Source: Pigmentiphaga sp. NML080357
GTDB taxonomy: Bacteria; Pseudomonadota; Gammaproteobacteria; Burkholderiales; Burkholderiaceae_B
DNA length: 64,000 bases
Assembly (NCBI RefSeq): GCF_002188465.1
Contig: NZ_NINW01000032.1
Coordinates: 62,001 to 126,000, forward strand
Direction of reading: 5' to 3'
The notes beneath the pieces are model-generated. The model did no database searches. It saw nothing but the letters and a program-made list of their open reading frames with translations, and was not told where the DNA came from. The translations under genes and the position numbers were made by a program. This document shows positions 53,003 to 64,000 of the stretch, piece by piece. Position 1 is the stretch's first letter, and each line of letters starts with the position of its first letter.

Positions 53003-54889
53003 CTACGCCGGCGCAGTCGCGTTCTGCGCCACGCCGCCGGTGCTGGGCGGCGTATTCGGCGGGGTGTTCGCCGAATCGGACGCCTTGGGCGGCCGCGGCG
53101 GGCGGCCGTCGATGATGTCGTTGATCTGGTCGGAGTCGATGGTCTCCCATTCGAGCAGCGCCTTCGTCATCGCTTCGACCTTGTCGCGGTTGTCCTCGAG
53201 GATCTTGCGCGCCACGGCGTACTGTTCGTCGATGATGCGGCGGATCTCGGCGTCGACCTTCTGCATGGTCGCCTCGGACACCTGGGTCGTCTTGGTGATG
53301 CTGCGGCCCAGAAAGACCTCGCCTTCGTTCTCCGCATACACCATGGGGCCCAGCGTGTCGGTCATGCCGTAGCGGGTGACCATGTCGCGGGCGATCTGGG
53401 TGGCCCGCTCGAAGTCGTTCGAGGCGCCGGTGGTCATCTGGTTCATGAAGACCTCCTCGGCGATGCGTCCGCCGAACAGCACCGCGATGGTGTTCAGCAT
53501 GCGGTCCTTGTCCATGCTGTAGCGGTCTCCCTCGGGCAGCTGCATGGTCACGCCCAGCGCGCGGCCGCGCGGGATGATGGTGACCTTGTGCACCGGATCG
53601 GTCTTGGGCAGCATCTTGGCGACGATGGCATGGCCGGACTCGTGGTACGCGGTGTTGCGGCGCTCTTCCTCGGGCATGACGATGGAGCGGCGCTCGGCGC
53701 CCATGATGATCTTGTCCTTGGCCTTCTCGAAGTCCAGCATGTCCACCGTGCGGCCGTTGCGGCGGGCGGCGAACAGCGCGGCCTCGTTCACGAGGTTGGC
53801 GAGGTCCGCGCCCGAGAAGCCGGGCGTGCCGCGGGCCAGGATGGTGGCGTCGACGTCGGACGACACCGGCACCTTGCGCATGTGGACCTTCAGGATCTGC
53901 TCGCGGCCGCGGATGTCGGGCAGCGGCACCACGACCTGGCGGTCGAAGCGGCCCGGGCGCAGCAGCGCCGGGTCGAGCACGTCGGGACGGTTGGTGGCGG
54001 CGATGACGATGATGCCCTGGCCGGTCTCGAAGCCGTCCATTTCCACCAGCATCTGGTTCAGGGTCTGCTCGCGCTCGTCGTTGCCGCCGCCCAGGCCGGC
54101 GCCGCGCTGGCGGCCGACGGCGTCGATTTCATCGATGAAGATGATGCAGGGAGCGTGCTTCTTGGCGTTCTCGAACATGTCGCGCACGCGGGCCGCGCCC
54201 ACGCCGACGAACATCTCGACGAAGTCGGAGCCCGAGATGCTGAAGAACGGCACCTTGGCCTCGCCGGCGATGGCACGCGCCAGCAGCGTCTTTCCGGTAC
54301 CCGGCGAGCCCACCATCAGCACGCCGCGCGGGATGCGGCCGCCCAGCTTCTGGAACTTGGACGGGTCGCGCAGGAAATCGACCAGCTCCTGCACGTCTTC
54401 CTTGGCCTCGTCGCAGCCGGCGACGTCGGCGAACGTGACGGTATTGGAGTTCTCGTCCAGCATGCGGGCGCGCGACTTGCCGAAGTTGAACGCGCCGCCG
54501 CGCCCCCCGCCCTGCATCTGCCGCATGAAGAATATCCATACGCCGATCAGCAGCAGCATCGGGAACCAGGAGACGAAGATGCTCATGAAGAGCGAGGGCT
54601 CTTCCTTGGCCTTGCCCGAGACCTGCACGCCGTATTTCATCAGGTCGCTGACCAGCCAGAGGTCGCCGGGAGACGTGATAGTGTAGGGACGGCCGTCGGT
54701 GGGCGTGACGCTCAGCACGTCGCCCTGGATGTCGACTTTCTGGATGCGGCCCGCCTTGGCCTCTTCCATGAACTGGGAATAGGACACGGTGTCCTGCGGG
54801 CGGGTGCGGCCTTCGAACTGTTTGAACACGGTAAACAGCACGAAAGCGATCACCATCCAGACCGCGACTTTGGAGAACATGTTGTTCAA
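53003..54889 (-). CDS. ftsH: ATP-dependent zinc metalloprotease FtsH
   Basis: 628 residues. Two membrane helices (about 8-22 and 103-123) flank the periplasmic domain. The AAA module has Walker A GSPGTGKT (194-201), Walker B FIDEID and the second region of homology [15 protein letters not shown]. The zinc protease motif HESGH is at 416-420. It degrades membrane and regulatory proteins. It lies 79 bp after rlmE, the usual partner. Confidence 0.99.
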   Translation of the reverse strand: MNNMFSKVAVWMVIAFVLFTVFKQFEGRTRPQDTVSYSQFMEEAKAGRIQKVDIQGDVLSVTPTDGRPYTITSPGDLWLVSDLMKYGVQVSGKAKEEPSLFMSIFVSWFPMLLLIGVWIFFMRQMQGGGRGGAFNFGKSRARMLDENSNTVTFADVAGCDEAKEDVQELVDFLRDPSKFQKLGGRIPRGVLMVGSPGTGKTLLARAIAGEAKVPFFSISGSDFVEMFVGVGAARVRDMFENAKKHAPCIIFIDEIDAVGRQRGAGLGGGNDEREQTLNQMLVEMDGFETGQGIIVIAATNRPDVLDPALLRPGRFDRQVVVPLPDIRGREQILKVHMRKVPVSSDVDATILARGTPGFSGADLANLVNEAALFAARRNGRTVDMLDFEKAKDKIIMGAERRSIVMPEEERRNTAYHESGHAIVAKMLPKTDPVHKVTIIPRGRALGVTMQLPEGDRYSMDKDRMLNTIAVLFGGRIAEEVFMNQMTTGASNDFERATQIARDMVTRYGMTDTLGPMVYAENEGEVFLGRSITKTTQVSEATMQKVDAEIRRIIDEQYAVARKILEDNRDKVEAMTKALLEWETIDSDQINDIIDGRPPRPPKASDSANTPPNTPPSTGGVAQNATAPA

Positions 54890-54968
54890 GGTCGATCTCC
54901 TACTTGGATTGCCGATCGGTCGACCTGCCGGGAGGTCCCGGCCCGATCGGACACTAAGTCCGATTCTA

Positions 54969-55619
54969 CTATTGTCCGCCGCCGGGATACTTCAGCCCGA
55001 CCCCGACGAGAAAGGTTTCCGAGGATTTGTCGCGCGACGCCTTGGGCTTGCGCTCCACCACCCGGCGGAAAGTCTGCTTGAAGCTTTGCACGATCTGGGA
55101 AAAGCCGCTGCCATGGAACGCCTTCACGATGAGCGCCCCCTCGGGCTTGAGGTGGGCCTGCGCAAACTCCCGGGCCAGGTCGCACACGTGCTGGATCCGG
55201 GCCGCGTCAGCCACCCCGACGCCGGATAGATTGGGGGCCATGTCGGAAATAACAAGGTCCACCGGCTGGTTGCCCAGCAGCGTCTCGAGCTGTTGCAGCA
55301 CCTCTTCCTCGCGAAAATCGCCCTGGATGAACTCCACGCCGGCGACCGGCTCCATCGGCAGCAGGTCCAGCGCGATGATCCGTCCCCGGATAGTACCCTG
55401 GGGACCGGCCAGCCGCTGGCGCGCCACCTGGGACCAGCTCCCGGGCGCCGAACCGAGGTCGATGACCACGTCGCCCGGCTTGAGGAGTTTCTCGGTATCG
55501 AGGATCTCGGTCAGCTTGAAGGCGGCCCGGGCACGATACCCCTTCTGTTGCGCGAGCTTCACATAAGGGTCGTTGATGTGCTGGTGCAGCCAGTTCTTCG
55601 AAAACTTGTTCTTTGCCAT
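54969..55619 (-). CDS. rlmE: 23S rRNA 2'-O-ribose methyltransferase
   Basis: 216 residues of the RrmJ/FtsJ type: [10 protein letters not shown] with the catalytic Lys, SAM motif [13 protein letters not shown], Asp in VISDMAPN and Lys in LIVKAFHG. It methylates U2552 (E. coli numbering) of 23S rRNA on the 50S particle. It heads the rlmE-ftsH unit and is divergent from yhbY, as in many Proteobacteria. Confidence 0.97.
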   Translation of the reverse strand: MAKNKFSKNWLHQHINDPYVKLAQQKGYRARAAFKLTEILDTEKLLKPGDVVIDLGSAPGSWSQVARQRLAGPQGTIRGRIIALDLLPMEPVAGVEFIQGDFREEEVLQQLETLLGNQPVDLVISDMAPNLSGVGVADAARIQHVCDLAREFAQAHLKPEGALIVKAFHGSGFSQIVQSFKQTFRRVVERKPKASRDKSSETFLVGVGLKYPGGGQ

Positions 55620-55745
55620 ATTTGCCCAGTTTCCTGGGTCGGTATGTAGAAAATCCCGTGCGGGAGTGCGGCGAATCCGCCAATATCGGGAGCATACTGC
55701 GACCGGAGGATCGCGCCCCGCTCCCGGCTCCCGTACAATCTCGAA

Positions 55746-56486
55746 ATGCCAGTCCTTGACATCAATTCACAATTGCGCAGCGCCCTGCGGGCCGCTGCCC
55801 ATCCGCTCAAGCCTGTCGTCCTCATCGGCGACAAGGGCCTGAGCGACGCCGTCCTCCAGGAAATCGACCGCAACCTGACGGCCCATGGCCTGATCAAGGT
55901 GCGAGCCGGCGGCGAAGACCGCGCCGTACGCGACGAACTGCTCTACCGGATCTGCGACGAGCTCGCCTGCGCGCCGGTGCACCACCTGGGCAAGATCTTC
56001 ATCCTGTTCCGGCCCACCGAGCGCGATCCCGACGCCACCGCCCTGCTGGGCGCCCGCAAGGCCAAGTCCGACGTGGCCGCACTTGGCACGGCCGCGCGCA
56101 AGGCCAACGAGGCCCACGTGCCGAAGAAACTGGCGGTGGTCGGCAAGCCGGCCCCCACCCGTTCGCGCAGCGAGCGGCCGGAGCGGGAACGCGATGCGGG
56201 CCCGATGACGGCACGGGAACGCTACCTGGGCACCGACAAGCGCCAGCGCCCGTCCACGCGCGAGGAAACCGGCTCGCGCCGGGGTGCGGCCCGTACCGCG
56301 GCGCCCCGCCGCCCCGGCGGCCTGGGATCGACCCTGGGCGCCGCCCGCAAGTCGGCGGATCGGCCGGCAGCCAAGCGCGCGGGCAGCGCGCTGTCGTTGC
56401 GCGCCGGCGCCCGGACCCGTCCCGCGGGCGGTGGTCAGCGCACCACGGCCACCAGCCGCAAGCCCAGGACCGCCACCAAGAAATAA
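55746..56486 (+). CDS. yhbY: YhbY-family RNA-binding protein with long basic tail
   Basis: 246 residues. The first ~97 form a complete CRM/YhbY domain ([50 protein letters not shown]), which binds pre-50S ribosomal particles. The remaining ~150 residues are a low-complexity Arg/Ala/Gly/Thr tail, absent from E. coli YhbY (97 residues). Its 3' end overlaps the convergent DUF4149 gene by 52 bp. Confidence 0.9.
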   Translation: MPVLDINSQLRSALRAAAHPLKPVVLIGDKGLSDAVLQEIDRNLTAHGLIKVRAGGEDRAVRDELLYRICDELACAPVHHLGKIFILFRPTERDPDATALLGARKAKSDVAALGTAARKANEAHVPKKLAVVGKPAPTRSRSERPERERDAGPMTARERYLGTDKRQRPSTREETGSRRGAARTAAPRRPGGLGSTLGAARKSADRPAAKRAGSALSLRAGARTRPAGGGQRTTATSRKPRTATKK

Positions 56487-56860
56487 AGCACGCTCGACAC
56501 CCCGTGCCAGGTTCCGAAATCCGCCCAGGCGGGTACGGACTGGCCGGCGGCGATCAGCGCCCGCCCGTAGTCCATCACGGGCCGGGTGCCGAAATACCCC
56601 AATCCCACTCCTACCGCCATGAGCAGCACGGTGCGGCGCCCTCGCACGCCCAGCGCCAGGCCCCGCCCAAACCGGTCGGCCACCAACATCAGCAAGGCCA
56701 CCAGCAAGCCGCCATAGGCCAGCAACCGGAACAACGACCCCGCCGTTCCCGCGGCCCGCATCGGTTCAAGCTGGGAAAACAGGAGCGGCACGACCAGCAG
56801 CCCGATCGTCCAAAGCGCCCCGCACCACAACGCCGCCAACAGCCGCACCACAGTGGCCAT
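56435..56860 (-). CDS. DUF4149 membrane protein
   Basis: 141 residues with four hydrophobic helices (about 6-26, 44-64, 77-95 and 115-138). The N-terminal LWCGALWTIGLLVVPLLFSQ and the central GTRPVMDYGRALIAAGQSVP are typical of DUF4149 proteins often found next to yhbY, rlmE and greA. Function unknown. ATG at 56860 begins the conserved part; the frame upstream runs into repeat sequence and is not coding. Confidence 0.85.
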   Translation of the reverse strand: MATVVRLLAALWCGALWTIGLLVVPLLFSQLEPMRAAGTAGSLFRLLAYGGLLVALLMLVADRFGRGLALGVRGRRTVLLMAVGVGLGYFGTRPVMDYGRALIAAGQSVPAWADFGTWHGVSSVLYFLVAVLGLRLVAVVR

Positions 56861-56897
56861 GATCACTCCAATGGATGGGGAAGGCAAAGGGAAGGCC

Positions 56898-57038
56898 CAC
56901 CCCCTCCGCGCTTCGCGCGTCCCCCTCAAGGGGGCGGCGCTGGAAGGAGAGACCACCCCTCGCGGCTTACGCCGCACCCCTCAAGGGGCGGCGCTGGCGG
57001 ACCGGCAAAGCCGGATCCGCGGCGCCCTGGGTCTAGTG
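56898..57038. repeat. Inverted-pair intergenic repeat, left arm
   Basis: GC-rich repeat with hairpins (GCGCTTCGCGCG, CCCCCTCAAGGGGG, CCGGCAAAGCCGG) ending in CCTGGGTCTAGTG (57026-57038). It is the reverse-complement counterpart of the right arm at 57115-57196, with about 75 bp of unique sequence between. Confidence 0.78.
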
Positions 57039-57114
57039 AGGGTTTCTCAAATTGCCACACCGTTGCTACCGCTGGCAGCCAGCGAAGCACCGGCGCCACA
57101 CCCCGAGATAACGG

Positions 57115-57196
57115 CACTAGACCCAGGATGCGGTGGATCCGGCTCCGCCGGTCCACCCGCATCGCCCCCTGGGGGGCGCGCGCAAGCGCGTAGGGG
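57115..57196. repeat. Inverted-pair intergenic repeat, right arm
   Basis: Begins CACTAGACCCAGG (57115-57127), a perfect 13-bp inverted match to the left arm. It continues GATGCGGTGGATCCGGCTCC and ends in a C-run/G-run hairpin. It is nearly the same sequence as 52917-52997. Confidence 0.8.
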
Positions 57197-57200
57197 GGGG

Positions 57201-57677
57201 TTATATATACCGAACGTCCAACACCTCGTACTCCCGGACGCCCGAAGGCGCCTGCACTTCCGCCACGTCACCGACCGTCTTGCCGATCAGCGCGCGCGCA
57301 ATGGGACTGGACACCGAGATGAGGTTGGCGCGGATGTCGGCCTCGTCGTCGCCGACGACCTGATAGGTGACTCGCTCGCTGGACTCGAGGTCCTCGAGGT
57401 CCACGGTGGCGCCGAACACGATGCGGCCGCCGGCGTCGAGTTCGACCGGATTGATGATCTGCGCGTTCGAGAGCTTGGCCTCGAGCTCTTGGATACGGCC
57501 CTCGATGAAGCCCTGTTTTTCCTTGGCGGCGTCATACTCGGCGTTCTCGGACAGATCACCCTGGGCGCGAGCGTCGGCAATCGCGTTGATCACCGCGGGG
57601 CGCTCCACCGTCTTCAGGCGATGCAGTTCCTGTTTCAGGCGCTCGGCACCGCGCGCGGTCAGCGGAATGGCAGCCAT
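57201..57677 (-). CDS. greA: Transcription elongation factor GreA
   Basis: 158 residues, the standard length. The N-terminal coiled coil carries the acidic tip DLSENAEYDAAKE, and the C-terminal domain has RIVFGATVDLEDLE and SPIARALIGKTVGD. It rescues backtracked RNA polymerase by stimulating transcript cleavage. In this family greA usually follows carB; here two unrelated genes separate them. Confidence 0.98.
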   Translation of the reverse strand: MAAIPLTARGAERLKQELHRLKTVERPAVINAIADARAQGDLSENAEYDAAKEKQGFIEGRIQELEAKLSNAQIINPVELDAGGRIVFGATVDLEDLESSERVTYQVVGDDEADIRANLISVSSPIARALIGKTVGDVAEVQAPSGVREYEVLDVRYI

Positions 57678-57770
57678 GTGTACTTCCTTTACGTCTGTTG
57701 GATCCCCACCCGGAACACGGCGCACGCGGCCGCCTGCCGCGCCGGCGGCGCGACTGCGGGATGGGCGAAA

Positions 57771-57805
57771 TGAAAAATAAAACCCCGGCTCGATCAGAAC
57801 CGGGG
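57771..57805 (-). terminator. Intrinsic terminator upstream of greA
   Basis: On the minus strand CCCCGG and CCGGGG pair around an 11-nt loop, followed by TTTTATTTTT. It lies 95 nt past the Bug-gene stop and 94 nt before greA. It either ends the Bug transcript or attenuates in a greA leader, as known in E. coli. Confidence 0.82.
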
Positions 57806-57899
57806 CGATCAATGTAGATTGTCCGAAAACTAAAGGGAACGCGCAAGCGCCCTCGGGCAAACTTTACTATCTGAAATCCAAGGGTTATCCCTAGGCATG

Positions 57900-58889
57900 C
57901 TAATCGCCAACCAGGCGCAAATCCTTGAGCACGGCCCGGATTTCGGCGTACTGGCGGTCCAGGTAGGCGACGGCCTGGTCGGGCGGCAGGAAATGCTCGC
58001 GCAGCTGATTGGTCTGGAGAAACTCCTGCCACTCCGGGGTCCGGGTTGCCTCGCGCAAGGCCTCCACCCAGTAGTCGCGCTGCCGGGGGGTAATGCCCTT
58101 GGGCGCCAGCACGCCCTGCGACGACAGCCCGACTACGTCGATGCCCTGCTCTTTCCAGGTCGGGGCCACCGCCAGCGTGCCTTCCAGCCGCTGCGGCGCA
58201 TCGACCGCCAGCACCCGGATGCGGCCGCTCTTGATATGCGCGACGACATTGGGCGTGGACGAAGAGACCACGTCCAGATGGCCGCCCAGCAGCGCGTTGA
58301 GCGACTCGGCCGACGATTTGAACGGCACCACGGTCAACCTGCCGATGTCCACGCCGCCGAGCTTGAGCGGACGAGCGATGCCGATGTGGATATGGTTGCC
58401 GAGCGAGGAAGCCACGCCAATGCTCAGGGACTGCGGATCGCGCCGAAGGGCCTCGATGAGGTCCCGGCCAGTCTTGATGGGGGAGTCGGCTCGAACCGCG
58501 ACGGTCACGAACTCATCCAGCAGCACCGCGATGGGCGTGAAATCGGAGTACGTCACGTCGAGCGTACCGTTCGCGCGGCCGGTCAGCAGCGTGGACCCCA
58601 GCGTCGTCAGGTAATGGGGATTGCCGGCATTCTGCTGCAGCACGTTGAGGGCGATCGCATTGGAGCCGCCCGGCTTGTTCGTGACCACGACCGCGGGCGC
58701 CAGCTTGCGGATCTCGAGAATGTGTCCCAGGCGGCGCGCGGCCATGTCGAGCGCGGCGCCGGGCCCCGACGGGACGATGTATTCGATCTTGCCCTCGGGC
58801 TTCCAGCCCTGTTCGGCGGCGAGCGCCGCGGCGCCCGGCAACCATGCCGACAACAACAGCGAAAGCGAAATGACGAAACGGGATTGCAT
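57900..58889 (-). CDS. Bug-family periplasmic substrate-binding protein
   Basis: 329 residues with a signal peptide (about 1-25, ending ALAA) and the Bug/TctC fold: IEYIVPSGPGAALDMAARRLG, VVVTNKPGGSNAIA and SSTPNVVAHIKSGRIRVLAVDA. These proteins bind carboxylates or aromatic acids for tripartite transporters or sensing and are hugely expanded in Bordetella. No TctAB permease genes are nearby. It is divergent from a TauD-type dioxygenase gene, which suggests a shared substrate. Confidence 0.9.
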   Translation of the reverse strand: MQSRFVISLSLLLSAWLPGAAALAAEQGWKPEGKIEYIVPSGPGAALDMAARRLGHILEIRKLAPAVVVTNKPGGSNAIALNVLQQNAGNPHYLTTLGSTLLTGRANGTLDVTYSDFTPIAVLLDEFVTVAVRADSPIKTGRDLIEALRRDPQSLSIGVASSLGNHIHIGIARPLKLGGVDIGRLTVVPFKSSAESLNALLGGHLDVVSSSTPNVVAHIKSGRIRVLAVDAPQRLEGTLAVAPTWKEQGIDVVGLSSQGVLAPKGITPRQRDYWVEALREATRTPEWQEFLQTNQLREHFLPPDQAVAYLDRQYAEIRAVLKDLRLVGD

Positions 58890-59115
58890 GCGGACACCAC
58901 GCGACGGAATGCGGCGGCACGGGCCGCCGGGATCGGACATGGCATCCAGCCTAGAGAGGCCCGGCATGGAAGAAAAAGAATAAAAACGGATGTCGTTATG
59001 CGGTTTTGGCAGGCGCCCACGCGGCATGCAGACGGATTTGGATATGACGAAAATGCAGTTGGGGCCGCCGTCTCGCGCTTCCTAGAATCGGGGCTTGCCT
59101 GCACAGGAGATGCCC

Positions 59116-60060
59116 ATGAGCGCCGTTCTCGCCGCCCCGCCCTCGACCATCGACGTCCTGCCCCAATCCGCGCACATCGGCGCCGAGATCCGCGGCGTCG
59201 ATCTGTCGCGTCCGCTCGACCCGGCCCAGGTCGCCGATATCCGCAATGCGTTGCTGCGCTGGAAAGTCCTGTTCTTTCGTGACCAGCCTCTTACCCACGC
59301 CCAGCACGTCTCGCTCGCCCGCCAATTCGGCGAACCCACGATCGGCCATCCGGTATTCGGCTTCGATCCGGACTACCCCGAGATCTATTCGGTGGCGCGC
59401 GACCGCAAGAAGGCGCGCTACCAGGGTGCCGAAACGGTTCGCCCCTGGACCGGCTGGCATACGGACGTCACCGCCGCCATCAATCCTCCCTACGCCTCCA
59501 TACTGCGCGGCGTCGTCATTCCGCCCTATAGCGGCGATACGCAATGGACCAACCTGGCGGCGGCCTACCAGGCGCTGTCCGAGCCCCTGCGCAACTTCGT
59601 GGACGGCTTGCGCGGCCTGCACCGCTACGTCGCGCCGCAAGGCTCGACGGCCACCGCGGACTTCCTCGACAAGGTGCAACGCAGGCCGCTGTTGACGGAG
59701 CATCCACTGGTGCGCGTGCATCCCGAGACCGGCGAGAAATCGCTGATGATCAGCCCTACCTTCCTGCAAAGCATCGTCGGGCTCGCGCCGCGCGAAAGCC
59801 AGCAGATTTTGGAGCTGCTGTTCGAGCACGCCATACGGCCGGAGTTCACCGTGCGCTTCAAGTGGGAAACGGGCAGCATCGCCTTCTGGGACAACCGCTC
59901 GACGGCGCACCTGGCGCCGCAGGACGTCTTCGCCACGGAGTTCGACCGGCAGTTGTACCGGATCACGCTGGGCGGCGAAGTGCCCGTGGGTCCGGACGGG
60001 CGGCCCTCGGTGGCGCTGGAAGGAGATCCGATCACGGCGGCGCGGGCGCTGCAGGAATAG
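59116..60060 (+). CDS. TauD/TfdA family dioxygenase
   Basis: 314 residues. The Fe(II)/2-oxoglutarate site is intact: HTD in TGWHTDVTA, the distal His in RSTAHLAP and the oxoglutarate-binding Arg in RQLYRITLGG. The N terminus AEIRGVDLSRPL is typical. It hydroxylates a small acid such as a sulfonate, sulfate ester or aryloxyacid, releasing part of it. AGGAG before 59116 sets the start. It is divergent from the Bug receptor gene across 226 bp. Confidence 0.92.
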   Translation: MSAVLAAPPSTIDVLPQSAHIGAEIRGVDLSRPLDPAQVADIRNALLRWKVLFFRDQPLTHAQHVSLARQFGEPTIGHPVFGFDPDYPEIYSVARDRKKARYQGAETVRPWTGWHTDVTAAINPPYASILRGVVIPPYSGDTQWTNLAAAYQALSEPLRNFVDGLRGLHRYVAPQGSTATADFLDKVQRRPLLTEHPLVRVHPETGEKSLMISPTFLQSIVGLAPRESQQILELLFEHAIRPEFTVRFKWETGSIAFWDNRSTAHLAPQDVFATEFDRQLYRITLGGEVPVGPDGRPSVALEGDPITAARALQE

Positions 60061-60134
60061 GCGGCGCGGCGCTCGCGGGCCGCCCCTGCGCGCAAGGCCG
60101 GCAGCGCGGGACGGACGTCCGCGCCGACTATGAC

Positions 60135-60167
60135 GAAGGGCGCCCCCCTCACGGGAAAGCGCCCTTC
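60135..60167. terminator. Hairpin between dioxygenase and carB
   Basis: GAAGGGCGC pairs with GCGCCCTTC around a 15-nt loop between two convergent genes. T runs on either side are poor, so termination is plausible but unproven. Confidence 0.45.
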
Positions 60168-60191
60168 CGGCTGGCACGAATCCGGTCGTCG

Positions 60192-63428
<3,237 letters not shown>

Positions 63429-63500
63429 AATGTTACGGGCAACCTAGTTGTTCAACGCGCTTCGCGAAAGGGTGAGACCAAAGCCGTCTCTGCCTATTCC

Positions 63501-63570
63501 GGACGCCGCGGATCCGGCTTCGCCGGTCCGCCGGCGTCGCCCCTTGAGGGGCGCGCGAAGCGCGTAGGGG
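63501..63570. repeat. Intergenic repeat between carA and carB
   Basis: CCGCGGATCCGGCTTCGCCGG, then CCCCTTGAGGGG and CGCGCGAAGCGCG hairpins, in the same order as the copies at 52917 and 57115 but more diverged. It lies within a transcription unit, so it is unlikely to be a strong terminator. Confidence 0.7.
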
Positions 63571-63575
63571 TGGGT

Positions 63576-64000
63576 TCATCCTTTGCTCTGTTGCATCAGT
63601 TGGGCGAACCGATCGAACAGGACGACGATGTCGTGGGGGCCGGGACTGGCTTCGGGGTGGCCCTGGAAGCAGAACGCGGGCCGGTCGGTCAGCTCGAAGC
63701 CCTGCAGCGAGCCGTCGAACAGCGACACGTGGGTGACGCGCGCGTTGGCCGGCAGGGTGGCGGGATCGACGGCAAAGCCGTGGTTCTGGCTGGTGATGAA
63801 CACTCGCCCGGTGGCGACGTCCTTGACCGGGTGGTTGGCGCCGTGGTGGCCCAGCCTCATCTTGAGCGTCTTGGCGCCGACGGCCAGGCCCATGATCTGG
63901 TGCCCCAGGCAGATGCCGAACAGGGGAATCTTCCGGTCGAGGCAGGCCCGGGTGGCTTCGATGGCGTAGTCGCAAGGCTCGGGATCGCCCGGGCCGTTGG
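63576..64000 (-). CDS. carA: Carbamoyl phosphate synthase small subunit (partial, 5' end outside window)
   Basis: The last ~140 residues of CarA, the glutamine amidotransferase subunit. The frame is open to the window edge. The nucleophile Cys in [12 protein letters not shown] and the His/Glu pair in [11 protein letters not shown] are visible, along with GANHPVKD and SQNHGFAVD. It supplies ammonia to CarB. Confidence 0.97.
   Translation of the reverse strand, partial: NGPGDPEPCDYAIEATRACLDRKIPLFGICLGHQIMGLAVGAKTLKMRLGHHGANHPVKDVATGRVFITSQNHGFAVDPATLPANARVTHVSLFDGSLQGFELTDRPAFCFQGHPEASPGPHDIVVLFDRFAQLMQQSKG

Noticed and set aside
52997-55081. Long plus-strand open frame opposite ftsH and rlmE
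   Set aside because: It has the composition expected of the complement of high-GC coding sequence, matches no family, and lies over two certain genes.
52917-57196. Repeats considered as a CRISPR array
   Set aside because: Copies are few, far apart, self-complementary and in both orientations, with no regular spacers or cas genes.

Overview
The window is a high-GC chromosome segment whose gene content and order point to a Bordetella-like member of the Alcaligenaceae (Betaproteobacteria). The right half carries the betaproteobacterial housekeeping order carA-carB-greA-yhbY-rlmE-ftsH-folP-glmM with ppk/ppx and pstSCAB. The left half contains a DUF2946-DUF2946-TonB receptor-PepSY operon matching the cruR-bfrG copper operon described in Bordetella pertussis, and remnants of a bps (PNAG) polysaccharide operon. 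I saw no IS element, prophage, rRNA operon or CRISPR array.

1-5 kb: the end of a Na/Pi cotransporter, a ZIP metal transporter, a PIN-domain gene coupled to a Tat-exported dienelactone hydrolase, and a cyclic-nucleotide-binding/GGDEF protein whose GGDEF motif is degenerate. 5-22 kb: an accessory region rich in stress-type genes. It holds two small lipoproteins, several very small low-complexity proteins (DUF6496, KGG-type, Gln-rich, Pro-rich), CinA-type amidase, CBS protein, a small gene behind a near-perfect LexA box, tRNA-His, a nuclease-family protein, cold-shock protein, two GH13 enzymes followed by a sensory-rhodopsin-transducer (ASRT) homologue, DUF421, tRNA-Arg beside a decayed livM fragment, topoisomerase IB, SMP-30 lactonase, EamA transporter and a ProA-like dehydrogenase.

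22-28.5 kb: a pyruvyltransferase-family/FAD oxidoreductase pair, then nitroreductase, AhpD-like peroxidase, GST and an AraC regulator. 28.6-34.5 kb: tRNA-Pro, the copper operon (cruR-like uORF, second DUF2946, bfrG-like receptor, PepSY protein), then bpsD and only the C-terminal end of bpsC. 34.6-38.5 kb: pstSCAB with a PHO box before pstS. 38.6-45.1 kb: a Fur-box siderophore utilisation operon (AraC regulator, TonB receptor, PepSY protein, cupin, FptX-like MFS). 45.1-50.4 kb: ppk (PHO box), ppx, an OlsB-like acyltransferase with a tandem PHO box, and sixA. 50.5-64 kb: glmM, folP, ftsH, rlmE, yhbY, a DUF4149 protein, greA, a Bug receptor/TauD dioxygenase pair, carB and the 3' part of carA. Hairpin-rich repeats fill several of the spacers.

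Three phosphate-starvation outputs carry PHO-box-like repeats: phosphate uptake (pst), polyphosphate (ppk) and, by inference, phosphorus-free ornithine lipid (olsB-like). The pst operon meets the truncated bps operon where phoU would normally be, which suggests a rearrangement breakpoint.
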